NCBI RefSeq assembly: GCF_012271785.1
Contig: NZ_JAAWVT010000004.1
Span: 186,001 to 250,000 of the forward strand
Direction: 5' to 3'
DNA from: Paeniglutamicibacter terrestris
Lineage (GTDB): Bacteria; Actinomycetota; Actinomycetes; Actinomycetales; Micrococcaceae
DNA length: 64,000 nt
Shown: positions 33,880-42,846 of the stretch, piece by piece
Numbering within the stretch: the first letter of the stretch is position 1
How the letters are laid out: each line of letters opens with the position of its first letter
Made by a program: the position numbers and the translations under genes
The notes under the pieces: generated by a model
What the model was told of the DNA's origin: nothing
The model's database searches: none
What the model saw: only the letters and a program-made list of their open reading frames with translations

Positions 33880-35073
33880 ATGAGCACAACGCCAGTTAGC
33901 ACCGTCGCAGATCTAGAGACTCCCCTCAAGTTTGCCTACTGGGTACCCAACGTCTCCGGCGGTCTGGTTGTTTCCACCATTGAGCAGCGCACCGGCTGGG
34001 ACTTCGAATACAACAAGAAGCTGGCTCGCATCGCCGAGGACTCCGGCTTCGAATACGCTCTCTCGCAGACGCGTTATGCGGCCAGCTATGGCGCGGACAA
34101 ACAGCACGAAGCCACCGCCATTAGCCTGGCCCTGCTCGGTGCGACCGAACGCCTGAAGGTCATTGCCGCTGTGCACCCCGGCATGTGGCACCCCGGCGTG
34201 CTCGCCAAATGGCTGATCACCGCCGACCACATCTCCGGCGGCCGCATGGCCGTGAACGTGGTTTCGGGCTGGCTCAAGGACGAATTTGTGAACTTCGGGC
34301 TGGACTGGCTGGAGCACGACGAGCGCTACGTGCGCACCGAGGAATTCATCTCCGTGCTGCGTGGTTTGCTCACCGAAAAGGACTTCTCCTACGCCGGGAA
34401 GTACTACAACATCAACGACTTCACGCTCTCCCCCGCCCCGCTGGATATCCCGGGCCGGGCACACCCGGAAATCTTCTTTGGTGGCAACTCGACGGCCGCT
34501 CAGGGCGCCGCGGGCAACACCGCCGATTGGTACTTTTCCAATGGTCGCAGCTTGGAAGGCTTCGAGGAGAACATCGCCGGCGTGCTCAAGGCAGCAGCAG
34601 CCGGCACCCGCACCGCTCCGGTCAAGCCGCGTTTCGGCATCAATGGCTTTGTCATCGCCCGGGAGACCGAGGCCGAGGCCACCGAGACGCTGCGCGAGAT
34701 CATTGCCAAGGCGCACCGCCCCGCGGTTGAGGGCTTCGCCGCCGCCGTCAAGGAAGCCGGCCAGTCCACCAAGGACGGCAAGGGCATGTGGTCCGATTCC
34801 ACCTTCGAGGACATGGTCCAGTACAACGACGGCTTCCGCTCCAAGCTCATCGGCACCCCGGAACAGATTGCCGAGCGCATCATCGACTTCAAGAAGATCG
34901 GCGTCAATCTGTTGCTGACCGGCTACCTGCACTTCCAGGAAGAGGTTGCAGCCTTCGGCCGCGACGTGCTTCCGTTGGTGCGCGAGCTCGAGGCCGATTT
35001 GGCCCGTAAAAACGGCACGGAACTGAATACCGATCTTCTACCCATCACCAACCTCGAAGGAGCTCGCGCCTAA
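33880..35073 (+). CDS. sfnG: Dimethyl sulfone monooxygenase SfnG
   Basis: A 397-residue luciferase-like FMNH2-dependent monooxygenase. The N-terminal KFAYWVPNVSGGLVVS followed by EQRTGWDFEYNKKLA is characteristic of SfnG, as are GRMAVNVVSGWLKDEF, WLEHDERYVRTEEF and EIFFGGNS. SfnG converts dimethyl sulfone to methanesulfinate and formaldehyde as part of sulfur scavenging. GAGGA lies before ATG 33880. The stop overlaps the metY start (TAATG), so oxidation and sulfide fixation are translationally linked. No methanesulfonate oxygenase (msuD/ssuD) is in the window. No S-box core is seen in the 297 bp upstream. Confidence 0.9.
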   Translation: MSTTPVSTVADLETPLKFAYWVPNVSGGLVVSTIEQRTGWDFEYNKKLARIAEDSGFEYALSQTRYAASYGADKQHEATAISLALLGATERLKVIAAVHPGMWHPGVLAKWLITADHISGGRMAVNVVSGWLKDEFVNFGLDWLEHDERYVRTEEFISVLRGLLTEKDFSYAGKYYNINDFTLSPAPLDIPGRAHPEIFFGGNSTAAQGAAGNTADWYFSNGRSLEGFEENIAGVLKAAAAGTRTAPVKPRFGINGFVIARETEAEATETLREIIAKAHRPAVEGFAAAVKEAGQSTKDGKGMWSDSTFEDMVQYNDGFRSKLIGTPEQIAERIIDFKKIGVNLLLTGYLHFQEEVAAFGRDVLPLVRELEADLARKNGTELNTDLLPITNLEGARA

Positions 35074-36446
35074 TGGCCGAACACCAATTTGGATTCCGAA
35101 CGCGAGCTTTGCACGCCGGCGGCACCCCCGACGCCGAGCATGGTGCCCGTGCCGTGCCGATCTACCAGAGCACCTCGTTTGTCTTCAAGGATTCCGACGA
35201 TGCCGCAAATCTCTTTGCGCTGCAGAAGTACGGCAACATCTACTCACGCATCGGCAACCCGACGGTCGCCGCCTTCGAGGAGCGCATCGCGTCCTTGGAG
35301 GGCGGCTTAGGCGCAGTGGCCACCGGTTCGGGCATGGCAGCAGAATTCATCACCTTCGCCGCATTGGCCGGCGCAGGAGACCACATCGTGGCGTCTTCCA
35401 AGCTCTACGGTGGCACCATCACCCAACTAGATGTGACCCTGCGTCGCTTTGGCGTTGAGACCACGTTTGTTGACTCCACCGACCCGGCAGCCTACGCCGC
35501 GGCCATTCAGGAGAACACCAAGGCGCTGTACACCGAGATTGTGGCCAACCCCTCCGGCGACATCGCCGACCTGAAGGGTTTGGCCGAGGTCGCCCACGCC
35601 GCGGGCATCCCGCTGGTTGTCGACTCGACGCTCACCCCGCCCTACCTGCTTCGTCCCATCGAGCACGGCGCCGACATCGTGATTCACTCGGCGACCAAGT
35701 TCCTCGGCGGCCATGGCACCACCTTGGGTGGTGTTGTGGTGGAATCGGGCACCTTCAACTGGGGCAACGGCAAGTTCCCCTCGATGACCGAGCCGGTGGC
35801 CTCCTACGGCAACGTCTCCTGGTGGGATAACTTCGGCGAATACGGCTTCCTGACCAAGCTGCGTTCCGAACAGCTACGCGACATCGGACCGGCGTTGCCG
35901 GCACAGTCCGCATTCCAGCTCCTGCAGGGTGTAGAGACCCTTCCCCAGCGCATGGACGCCCACTTGGCCAACGCCAAGGCCGTTGCCGCTTGGCTCGAAA
36001 AGGATGAGCGCATCACCTATGTGAACTACGCGGGTCTGGAATCGCACCCCCACCATGAACGTGCCAAGGAACTGTTGCCGCTCGGCGTTGGTTCCGTCTT
36101 CAGCTTTGGCGTCAAGGGCGGTCGAGCCGCTGGCAACGCCTTTATCGAGGCGCTGCAGTTGGCCAGCCACCTGGCCAACATCGGGGATGTGCGCACCCTG
36201 GTGTTGCACCCGGCCTCCACCACGCACCAGCAGCTCTCCGCGGAGCAGTTGGTTGCAGCCGGTGTTCCGGAAGACCTGATCCGCTTCTCCGTGGGGCTTG
36301 AGGACCTAGAGGACATCCTGTGGGACCTTGACCAGGCCCTCACCGCCTCACAGCAGGCCGCGGCAGCACCGGCCGAGGAAACCTACGATGGGGCCGCCTG
36401 CTCCATCGACGCCGCCCGCGCGGCCTCCGTGACGGGAGCCAAGTAA
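35073..36446 (+). CDS. metY: O-acetylhomoserine sulfhydrylase MetY
   Basis: A 457-residue PLP enzyme of the Cys/Met metabolism family that makes homocysteine from O-acetylhomoserine and sulfide, releasing acetate. Features: RALHAGGTPDAE at the N terminus, RIGNPTVAAFEER, the PLP lysine in IHSATKFLGGHGTTLGG and LVLHPASTTHQQLS. The length is that of the long aminocarboxypropyltransferase group. A C-terminal Ala-rich extension of about 25 residues is extra. It lies between sfnG (overlap of 1 bp) and the CoA-binding gene (0 bp). It would fix sulfide released from organosulfur compounds. Confidence 0.93.
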   Translation: MAEHQFGFRTRALHAGGTPDAEHGARAVPIYQSTSFVFKDSDDAANLFALQKYGNIYSRIGNPTVAAFEERIASLEGGLGAVATGSGMAAEFITFAALAGAGDHIVASSKLYGGTITQLDVTLRRFGVETTFVDSTDPAAYAAAIQENTKALYTEIVANPSGDIADLKGLAEVAHAAGIPLVVDSTLTPPYLLRPIEHGADIVIHSATKFLGGHGTTLGGVVVESGTFNWGNGKFPSMTEPVASYGNVSWWDNFGEYGFLTKLRSEQLRDIGPALPAQSAFQLLQGVETLPQRMDAHLANAKAVAAWLEKDERITYVNYAGLESHPHHERAKELLPLGVGSVFSFGVKGGRAAGNAFIEALQLASHLANIGDVRTLVLHPASTTHQQLSAEQLVAAGVPEDLIRFSVGLEDLEDILWDLDQALTASQQAAAAPAEETYDGAACSIDAARAASVTGAK

Positions 36447-36947
36447 ATGAGCAACGCAGTAGAAGCCCGCACCTGGGAGGGGCCCAACGCGGCCGAGCGC
36501 CTGGACATCTTGCGCAACACCACCTCGATCGCGATCGTCGGGGCCTCCAATAAGCCCTCCCGCGCCAGCTACTTTGTGGCCACGTACCTGCTCTCTTCAT
36601 CGAGGTACAAGGTGTACTTCGTGAACCCGGTACTCAACGAGATTCTTGGCGAGCCGGTTTACAAGTCACTGGCGGATCTGCCCGAGGTCCCCGACCTCGT
36701 TGAGGTGTTCCGCAAGCACGACGATCTGCCCGGCGTCCTGGACGAGGCCATAGCCGTTGGGGCCAAGACGCTGTGGTTGCAGCTGGGATCCTGGCACGAA
36801 GAAGTTGCAGCGCGCGCCGAGGCGGCAGGCCTGAACATCGTGATGGATCGATGTGTGAAGATCGAACACGCTCGCTTCCACGGCGGACTGCGCTTGGCCG
36901 GCTTTAATACCGGCGTCATTTCCTCCAAGCGCCAACTGCTCGCCTAG
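36447..36947 (+). CDS. CoA-binding (YccU-like) protein in the sfnG-metY operon
   Basis: A 166-residue Rossmann-fold protein related to the one at 14322. It shows SIAIVGASNKPSRASYFVAT, YKVYFVNPVLNEILG, DLVEVFRKHDDLPGVL, GAKTLWLQLGSWHEEVA and MDRCVKIEHARFHGG. It begins directly after the metY stop and ends the operon before a very strong terminator. Linkage of this family with metY is known in actinobacteria, but its biochemical function is not. Binding of CoA or an acyl-CoA used in O-acetylhomoserine synthesis is one possibility. Confidence 0.88.
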   Translation: MSNAVEARTWEGPNAAERLDILRNTTSIAIVGASNKPSRASYFVATYLLSSSRYKVYFVNPVLNEILGEPVYKSLADLPEVPDLVEVFRKHDDLPGVLDEAIAVGAKTLWLQLGSWHEEVAARAEAAGLNIVMDRCVKIEHARFHGGLRLAGFNTGVISSKRQLLA

Positions 36948-36967
36948 CTTCAAACTCGGCGACAGCC

Positions 36968-37022
36968 AGAGGGTTCGTGTTCCAAAAACCATGTGGTTTT
37001 GGAACACGAACCCTCTTCTTTT
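36968..37022 (+). terminator. Strong Rho-independent terminator after the sfnG-metY operon
   Basis: An almost perfect stem of about 20 bp (AGAGGGTTCGTGTTCC paired with GGAACACGAACCCTCT, plus inner AAAA/TTTT and CC/GG pairs, one bulged A) with loop ATGT, followed by TCTTCTTTT. Confidence 0.95.
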
Positions 37023-37041
37023 GCGCGGGCGCTGCGTAGAG

Positions 37042-37659
37042 CTATTGCAGCCCCGGCAGATCCTCGCGGGCCATGACCATCGAAAAATTCCAGAGCTTGC
37101 GCTCACTGCCATCCGCTGCAGCGGCGACGCTAGCCCGTTTCGCCTGCCGCAACACTTCTAGCACCGCGTCTTCCAAGGCTTCGGTCTCCGTGGCATTAAG
37201 CATCAGACTTGTGATGTTTAGTAGCCCACGAGCATCCGGTTCCGAGCCCGTGGCGTAGTCGCTACCCCAGGCGATCACTGCCTTCAATTGCCGGATCTGA
37301 TCGTCTGCTTCCTGGCCGAGGTAGGCCTTCAGCGCTAGTGCGTCTTCGATAGCACTAGGTTCCTTGGGAGATCCAACGCTCAGCCCTCCGGGTAACACCT
37401 TCCAGACCCTGTCCCGCTTATCACGAGCAAGTTCGGGCGCCTCCAGAATAATTCCCGCCTCAGCCAATACGCGCAGATGAAAGCTCAGTGAATTGGCTGG
37501 CACGCCAAGGCGCTGAGCAAGATCCGTGGCCCGCGCCGACTCAACGGCGGTCAGGGTCGCGACGATGCGACGGCGCAACGGATTGGCCATGGCCTTGAGC
37601 ATCGGCGAGGTCATGGTTTGACGTTGCGATTGCTCGCTCGCCGGCACGTTTTCACTCAT
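37042..37659 (-). CDS. ArsR-family transcriptional regulator
   Basis: A 205-residue winged-helix regulator. The DNA-binding domain (about residues 15-95) has MANPLRRRIVATL and SLSFHLRVLAEAGII, the typical ArsR helix 3 and recognition helix. The C-terminal half (about 100-200) is helical and probably a ligand or dimer domain; no obvious metal-binding cysteines are present. It is divergent from an MFS transporter with 80 bp between starts, which contain two symmetric sites at 37687-37713. It probably represses the transporter and itself. Confidence 0.85.
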   Translation of the reverse strand: MSENVPASEQSQRQTMTSPMLKAMANPLRRRIVATLTAVESARATDLAQRLGVPANSLSFHLRVLAEAGIILEAPELARDKRDRVWKVLPGGLSVGSPKEPSAIEDALALKAYLGQEADDQIRQLKAVIAWGSDYATGSEPDARGLLNITSLMLNATETEALEDAVLEVLRQAKRASVAAAADGSERKLWNFSMVMAREDLPGLQ

Positions 37660-37686
37660 TCCTACAGTCTACATAATCCACAAAAA

Positions 37687-37713
37687 TAGTTGCACAACTA
37701 ATATTGCGCAAAT
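37687..37713. promoter_or_regulatory. Paired palindromes, candidate ArsR operators
   Basis: TAGTTG-CA-CAACTA (37687-37700) and the 8-bp palindrome TTGCGCAA (37704-37711) share a TTGCxCAA core. They lie between the divergent ArsR and MFS genes, where a repressor would control both. Confidence 0.6.
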
Positions 37714-37739
37714 AAGTTTGCGGATTTACCGTTGGTGCC

Positions 37740-39044
37740 ATGACCAGTTCAACGAACACTCGGATCATTCCCCTGTGGCGCCAACGCCGCTACCTTTTAT
37801 GGCTGGGGTCCGACACCGGATCGGCTCTTGGCATGAGCCTTCAGTGGTTTGCCGTTCCCTTGGTGGCACTGATCGTTACCAATTCCCCCACCCAAGCGGG
37901 CCTCATCACCGCGATCGGCCAGCTGGGTCGCGTAGTGTGCACCATGCCGGGAGGGATTCTCGCCGACAGCAAAGACCGACGCACACTCATGATCCTTGGC
38001 GGGCTGCTCGGCGCGGTGGGTGGAGTCGGCTTGATGATCACCTCGCTCGGTGGGCACCTCGGGTTTTGGAGCCTGTTAATCCTGCATCTGCTGATGTCAG
38101 TGCGCAACGGACTTTTCGGGTCCGCATCCGATGCCGCACTCAAGGACATCGTCCCAGAATCCCAGCTGCCTGGTGCACTTGCCGCGAACCAGGGCCGAGA
38201 CGCCGTCATCTCACTGGCCGGTGGCCCATTAGGCGGCCTGTTGCTCTCAGTTTCTCAGGCCGTAACGTTCGGGGCTTTGGCTCTCGCGCACGTAGTTGCA
38301 GCCACCTGCGCCAAATCCCTTCCAGCAACCGCTCCCCTGAGTCTTCCGGCACCCGATCGACGGTCGTCAGGAAAATCCAAGAACGGGCCACTCGGTGCCC
38401 TCAAGGAGTCTCTTGCCGAGGGGCTGAGCGGGCTGACCTGGCTGCTACGGCGTAGGGATTTGCGTGGAGTGCTGATGATTTCGACCCTGCTGAATCTGGG
38501 GATTAACGCCTCGATCACCTCGGTGATTTTCGGTTTGCAGCAACGCGGGGAATCGGCAGGAATCATCGGTGTGGTTTCGGCCAGTCTTGGCGTGGGTATG
38601 CTGCTAGGCAGCCTGCCGGCCGCAGCCCTGCTCAAATGGCTGCCGACCGGAGTGGCGGTATGCGTTGGCCTGCTCTTCACGGCCGGAGCCATGTCCCTCA
38701 TGCCGTTCACTACCTCGGTTCCCTGGATCTGCGCGCTCTTTGGGATATCGATTATCGGCGCGCCGACGATCAACGCGGGCTTGGGCGGATACTTGATGAC
38801 CGCCATACCCAGTGCCCTGCTGGGGAGGGCCACTAGCGCATCGGCATTGTTATCCATGGCCGCGGTGCCGCTGGCACCACTGATTGCCGGATTTGGCTAC
38901 ACCGCTTGGGGCTGGAGTGGACTGTTGCTTTTTTGCGCGGGGATCTGCGTTTTCGCAACCATTCTGGCGATTGCCAACCGGCCACTACGAACCCTGCCTC
39001 AGCAACAAGAATGGTCTCGGCATGCTGCAAACTTTGACGTTTGA
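37740..39044 (+). CDS. MFS transporter under ArsR control
   Basis: A 434-residue major-facilitator protein with about twelve hydrophobic segments. Loop 2-3 has GGILADSKDRRT, the MFS motif A position, and helix 4 region VRNGLFGSASDAALKDIVP is typical of the MFS_3/EntS-like exporters. A charged linker at about residues 190-225 separates the two six-helix halves. It is expressed divergently from the ArsR gene, so export of a compound sensed by that regulator is likely. No ribosome site is obvious at the ATG. Confidence 0.85.
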   Translation: MTSSTNTRIIPLWRQRRYLLWLGSDTGSALGMSLQWFAVPLVALIVTNSPTQAGLITAIGQLGRVVCTMPGGILADSKDRRTLMILGGLLGAVGGVGLMITSLGGHLGFWSLLILHLLMSVRNGLFGSASDAALKDIVPESQLPGALAANQGRDAVISLAGGPLGGLLLSVSQAVTFGALALAHVVAATCAKSLPATAPLSLPAPDRRSSGKSKNGPLGALKESLAEGLSGLTWLLRRRDLRGVLMISTLLNLGINASITSVIFGLQQRGESAGIIGVVSASLGVGMLLGSLPAAALLKWLPTGVAVCVGLLFTAGAMSLMPFTTSVPWICALFGISIIGAPTINAGLGGYLMTAIPSALLGRATSASALLSMAAVPLAPLIAGFGYTAWGWSGLLLFCAGICVFATILAIANRPLRTLPQQQEWSRHAANFDV

Positions 39045-39195
39045 AAACCCGTGCGAGCATAACCCGGACCCTAGAAACGATGGAACCATCGGGAACGCAC
39101 CAGCGGGCGTGCGCAAGCTCCCTGCGAAAGGGAATTCTTACACCCGCCCGCTATTGTGCCAGTCAGTCACGCAACTCGGGATCAAGCGGCACAAT

Positions 39196-39582
39196 TTACC
39201 ACTCGGAGTCGTCCTCGTCGTCGGCTTCTGAGATCCCCAGATCTGGCTGCTGGTTAGCGTCAAATTCGGCCCATGCCTCAACAAAACCCAGGATATCCTC
39301 GAGGGATTCTTCCTCGTGATCGTCCAATAGTTCTAGCGCCTCGGGGGTATCGAGGATCATTCCGATCGCCGAGGCAGGGTGTTCCTCGAAGTAGTCGGTC
39401 GGGGAGTATTCCCCGCTGAACATCATGTCCTTGCTCTGCGCATAGAGCTCAATGAATGTCCGCACGGCGTGAGGCACGCGGGCCACATCCAGTCCGGAGA
39501 GCGAGTCGTTGTAGGCCTGCGCCGTCGCCTCTGCCCACTCCTCAACGATGGCTTCATTCATTTGCGTATCAGTGTTGCCCAC
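39196..39582 (-). CDS. Small acidic conserved hypothetical protein
   Basis: A 128-residue cytoplasmic protein with a strongly acidic C terminus (EADDEDDSEW). I do not recognise the family. The body is helical (VEEWAEATAQAYNDS, AVRTFIELYAQSKDMM, ESLEDILGFVEAWAEF). The GTG start has AGGA about 8 nt upstream; ATG at 39561 is an alternative. It is single. Codon use matches its neighbours, so it looks like a genuine core gene. Confidence 0.7.
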   Translation of the reverse strand: MGNTDTQMNEAIVEEWAEATAQAYNDSLSGLDVARVPHAVRTFIELYAQSKDMMFSGEYSPTDYFEEHPASAIGMILDTPEALELLDDHEEESLEDILGFVEAWAEFDANQQPDLGISEADDEDDSEW

Positions 39583-39721
39583 TACCCTATTCCTGCCTTT
39601 TCGGAGATGTTTCGACCACCAATATTAGTGCGCCGAGCCCAACCCGTATATGCCGAAATAGTGTGAAGTTCGTTGAGCAATGGCCGTTACTCCGAAGGAA
39701 CTGCTTGAACGGAGTTCCGGG

Positions 39722-39769
39722 GTAAAAAGAAAACCCGTGTCCGGACCTCGAAGAGATCCTGACACGGGT
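39722..39769 (-). terminator. Rho-independent terminator after nitrilase-family gene
   Basis: On the minus strand ACCCGTGTC pairs with GACACGGGT, with inner pairing, and is followed by TTTTCTTTTTAC. Confidence 0.9.
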
Positions 39770-39786
39770 GATTCCGATGATTATGA

Positions 39787-40566
39787 CTAGAGTCGGCGGT
39801 TAGCCAGTACCGGCAGGAATTCACGTACCTCATCGATACGGCGGCGGGTGACATCGGTGGTCACAAGTCCCTCATCGTCGTCCCCGAGGTACTCGACGGG
39901 AACGCCCATGGGATCAAGGATCGCGGAGTGTCCAATGGTGTGCTGCGAGCTGGTTCCGGCAGCCGCTACCCATACAGTGTTTTCGATGGCACGTGCACGC
40001 AGCAGCGTTTCCCAGTGCTCGATCTTGTGCTCACCTTTGAACCACGCGGCAGCAACCAGTAAGAGTTCCGCACCTTCGTTAACGAGGCGTCGGGCAATCT
40101 CGGGGAAGCGCAGGTCATAACAGGTCAGCACGCCGACTTTTAGCCCGGCGATCTCAAAGACCGGCACCTCGGCGACGTCCCCGGCCTTAATGGATTTGGA
40201 TTCCTGATAGGAAAACGCGTCGTAGAGGTGAATCTTGCGGTACGTACCAAGGATCTCCCCGGTGGCGTCCAACACCGCGAGGGTGTTGTAGGGGCGTTCC
40301 TCGCCACTGCTTTCGTACCCACCGGCAACGATGGCGATGTTATTCTCCGCTGCCATAAACGAGAGCTTCTGGACGAAGGTGCTCCAGTTGCCTTCAATCG
40401 CAGCGTTCAGTGGGCCACTGACCTGGGAAACCGCGAGCATGGCTTCCTCTGGAAACAGCACCAGATCCGCGGATTCGGCCTTCGCCTTGGCTACCAAGCG
40501 CGCGATGGTTTCCAAGTTGTCCTCGAGTGACCCCGTAGGGGCGAACTGACCAACGCTGACCTTCAT
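39787..40566 (-). CDS. Carbon-nitrogen hydrolase (nitrilase superfamily)
   Basis: A 259-residue amidase-type member of the nitrilase superfamily. The catalytic triad is visible: Glu in LVLFPEEAML, Lys in GTYRKIHLYD and Cys in VGVLTCYDLRFPE. The sequence ends with a typical EVREFLPVLANRR. Such proteins hydrolyse omega-amides, deaminated glutathione or similar small amides. AAGGGA precedes ATG 40566. It is a single gene with its own terminator, so the substrate is not predictable. Confidence 0.9.
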   Translation of the reverse strand: MKVSVGQFAPTGSLEDNLETIARLVAKAKAESADLVLFPEEAMLAVSQVSGPLNAAIEGNWSTFVQKLSFMAAENNIAIVAGGYESSGEERPYNTLAVLDATGEILGTYRKIHLYDAFSYQESKSIKAGDVAEVPVFEIAGLKVGVLTCYDLRFPEIARRLVNEGAELLLVAAAWFKGEHKIEHWETLLRARAIENTVWVAAAGTSSQHTIGHSAILDPMGVPVEYLGDDDEGLVTTDVTRRRIDEVREFLPVLANRRL

Positions 40567-40720
40567 GGCGATTCCCTTCGTCGCTGAATACTTCCAACCA
40601 GCCTAGCGACAAACCTCAAAATAGCACTCGCGCGTTGCCCTCCGAAACCGGCGACGGCGCAAATATGACGGAGGGTTTTCTGTTCCGGACCCCTTTCCGT
40701 GCCGGCTCAACGCACGACCG

Positions 40721-40792
40721 CCGGAAAACGCAGCGAGGGCGTGGCACCGGCTGGTGAAAATGTCTTCACCAAGCTCAGTGCCACGCCCTCGC
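40721..40792 (-). terminator. Rho-independent terminator after purA
   Basis: On the minus strand GCGAGGGCGTGGCA pairs with TGCCACGCCCTCGC (14 bp) around a structured loop of 32 nt that has its own GGTGAA/TTCACC stem, followed by TGCGTTTTCC. Confidence 0.85.
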
Positions 40793-40807
40793 GTGGTGTT
40801 TTAGTTA

Positions 40808-42097
40808 TCAGTCGTTGATCAGGTCGTGGCAGACAATCGTCTGCTCACGATCCGGGCCAACACCGATGGCCGAGAAGCGCGTACCGCTCATACCTTCAAG
40901 GGCCAGCACGTAGTCGCGGGCATTCTTGGGCAGGTCATCGAGCGTACGTGCCCCCGTGATGTCCTCGGTCCAGCCATCGAAGTATTCGAAGATCGGCTTG
41001 GCGTGGTGGAATTCGGTCTGCGTCATCGGCATTTCGTCGTGGCGCACCCCGTCAACGTCGTAGGCCACGCACACCGGGATCTTCTCAATGTTGGTGAGCA
41101 CATCCAACTTGGTCACGAAGTAGTCGGTGAAGCCGTTCACGCGCGAAGCGTGGCGGGCCAGAACCGCGTCGTACCAACCGCAGCGGCGCGGACGACCGGT
41201 ATTGACACCGAACTCGCCGCCGGTCTTCTGCAGGTATTCGCCCATGTCGTCAAAGAGCTCGGTGGGGAACGGTCCTGCACCCACGCGGGTGGTGTAGGCC
41301 TTGATGATGCCGATCGAACGGCTGATGCGGGTCGGGCCAATTCCCGAACCTACCGAGGCGCCGCCTGCGGTCGGGTTCGATGAAGTCACGAACGGATAGG
41401 TGCCGTGGTCAACGTCCAGGAACGTAGCCTGACCACCCTCCATGAGGACAACCTTGCCCTCATCTAGGGCGTTGTTCAGCACTAGCGTCGCATCGATGAT
41501 GAGCGGGCGCAGACGCTCGGCGTAGGAGAGGAAGTATTCAACGATCTCTTCAACCTCAACGCTGCGGCGGTTGTAGACCTTGACCAGAAGTTCGTTCTTC
41601 TGGCGCAGCGCACCTTCAACCTTCTGGCGCAGGATGGACTCGTCAAAGACGTCCTGCACGCGGATGCCCAGGCGTCCGATCTTGTCCATGTACGCCGGGC
41701 CAATGCCGCGCCCGGTGGTGCCGATGGCGCGCTTGCCCAGGAAGCGTTCGGTGACCTTGTCCATGGTCTGGTGGTACGGGGCAACCAGGTGCGCGTTGGC
41801 CGAAACGCGCAGCTTCGAGGTATCGGCGCCGCGAGCTTCCAAGCCATCAATTTCTTCGAAGAGCGCTTCGAGGTTCACAACGCAGCCGTTGCCGATGATG
41901 GGTGTGGCGTTGGGCGAAAGAATACCGGCGGGCAGGAGCTTGAGCTCATACTTTTCACCGCCAACTACGACCGTATGTCCGGCGTTATTGCCGCCGTTTG
42001 GCTTGACCACGAAGTCAACCTTGCCACCCAATAGGTCTGTGGCCTTACCCTTGCCTTCGTCGCCCCACTGGGCTCCGACGATCACGATTGCTGGCAT
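40808..42097 (-). CDS. purA: Adenylosuccinate synthetase PurA
   Basis: A 429-residue GTP-dependent enzyme that joins IMP and aspartate in AMP synthesis. The N-terminal P-loop is [12 protein letters not shown], followed by NGGNNAGHT (catalytic His), the conserved [11 protein letters not shown] and [11 protein letters not shown] (IMP/aspartate region). GGAGG lies 7 nt before ATG 42097, which rejects the longer reading. The length is normal. The 177 bp upstream hold no gene. Confidence 0.98.
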   Translation of the reverse strand: MPAIVIVGAQWGDEGKGKATDLLGGKVDFVVKPNGGNNAGHTVVVGGEKYELKLLPAGILSPNATPIIGNGCVVNLEALFEEIDGLEARGADTSKLRVSANAHLVAPYHQTMDKVTERFLGKRAIGTTGRGIGPAYMDKIGRLGIRVQDVFDESILRQKVEGALRQKNELLVKVYNRRSVEVEEIVEYFLSYAERLRPLIIDATLVLNNALDEGKVVLMEGGQATFLDVDHGTYPFVTSSNPTAGGASVGSGIGPTRISRSIGIIKAYTTRVGAGPFPTELFDDMGEYLQKTGGEFGVNTGRPRRCGWYDAVLARHASRVNGFTDYFVTKLDVLTNIEKIPVCVAYDVDGVRHDEMPMTQTEFHHAKPIFEYFDGWTEDITGARTLDDLPKNARDYVLALEGMSGTRFSAIGVGPDREQTIVCHDLIND

Positions 42098-42274
42098 GGG
42101 ATCCTCCCCCTTGCTCGATTCAGCGCGGCCGGCAAAATACATAAATGCCGGGTCCCGGCGGTGCCGGGCGCAGAAATGCCCCTCGCTCTTCGTCTGGCCC
42201 AAGCATGGATCAGAAAAGAACAGTAAGGGGCTCTTACGTCACAAGTTTACCCGATCGATCAACAATAGGTTGGA

Positions 42275-42634
42275 TTATGCGACTTTAGGCTCGCCATCGG
42301 GCTCGATCGCCGCCGCCAACGCAGCGCGCAGCAGGTTTTCCCACTGCCCTATTGCTGTATCCGGAACCGACACCCAGTCTCGGAACGGTCGCCCCTGCCC
42401 CGATGGGTCAAAAAGGCTTGCGCCTGGATAGGTTAGCGCCGTGCGCATGATTTCGCTCGAACGCCCGACCTTAAACCCCATGGTGTCCTCAAGCAGGCAG
42501 GCGATGGCCTTGGACTCGAACTTCAGCGCGTCCTTGCCAAACATCTTTCCGGCAGTAACTCCCTCACCGAGCAGGGCACGGGTGAGCCGCTGAAACTCGG
42601 TCATTGCCTCTGGTCTAGGAAATTGCATACTCAT
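42275..42634 (-). CDS. TfoX/Sxy N-terminal-domain-like protein
   Basis: A 119-residue protein. The stretch AGKMFGKDALKFESKAIACL, continuing to MGFKVG, resembles the TfoX N-terminal domain (MFGG...K-ALL...LYLK pattern). The C-terminal half (SGQGRPFRDWVSVPDTAIGQ) also fits that fold. TfoX domains are linked to competence in gamma-proteobacteria; in actinobacteria the function is not known. The alternative is an unassigned small protein. It lies upstream of purA on the same strand but with a 177-bp gap. Confidence 0.65.
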   Translation of the reverse strand: MSMQFPRPEAMTEFQRLTRALLGEGVTAGKMFGKDALKFESKAIACLLEDTMGFKVGRSSEIMRTALTYPGASLFDPSGQGRPFRDWVSVPDTAIGQWENLLRAALAAAIEPDGEPKVA

Positions 42635-42846
42635 GCCCCAATCAAACCTCTCGACCAGCCCCCGCGTCGAGAGCTGGAGTCAATGTCTTTTTCGCCGGGA
42701 CACAAAAATGCGATAGCGGCATGCGGATTTTCTGGTTTCGCTGACCCAAAGCGTTCGGAGGTCGATGGCACAACACGACGTGTGCATGAATGGCAGCGTG
42801 ACGTCACGGACGGGCGTAACGCCGGTGGCCGTTTAGACTTGGCGGT

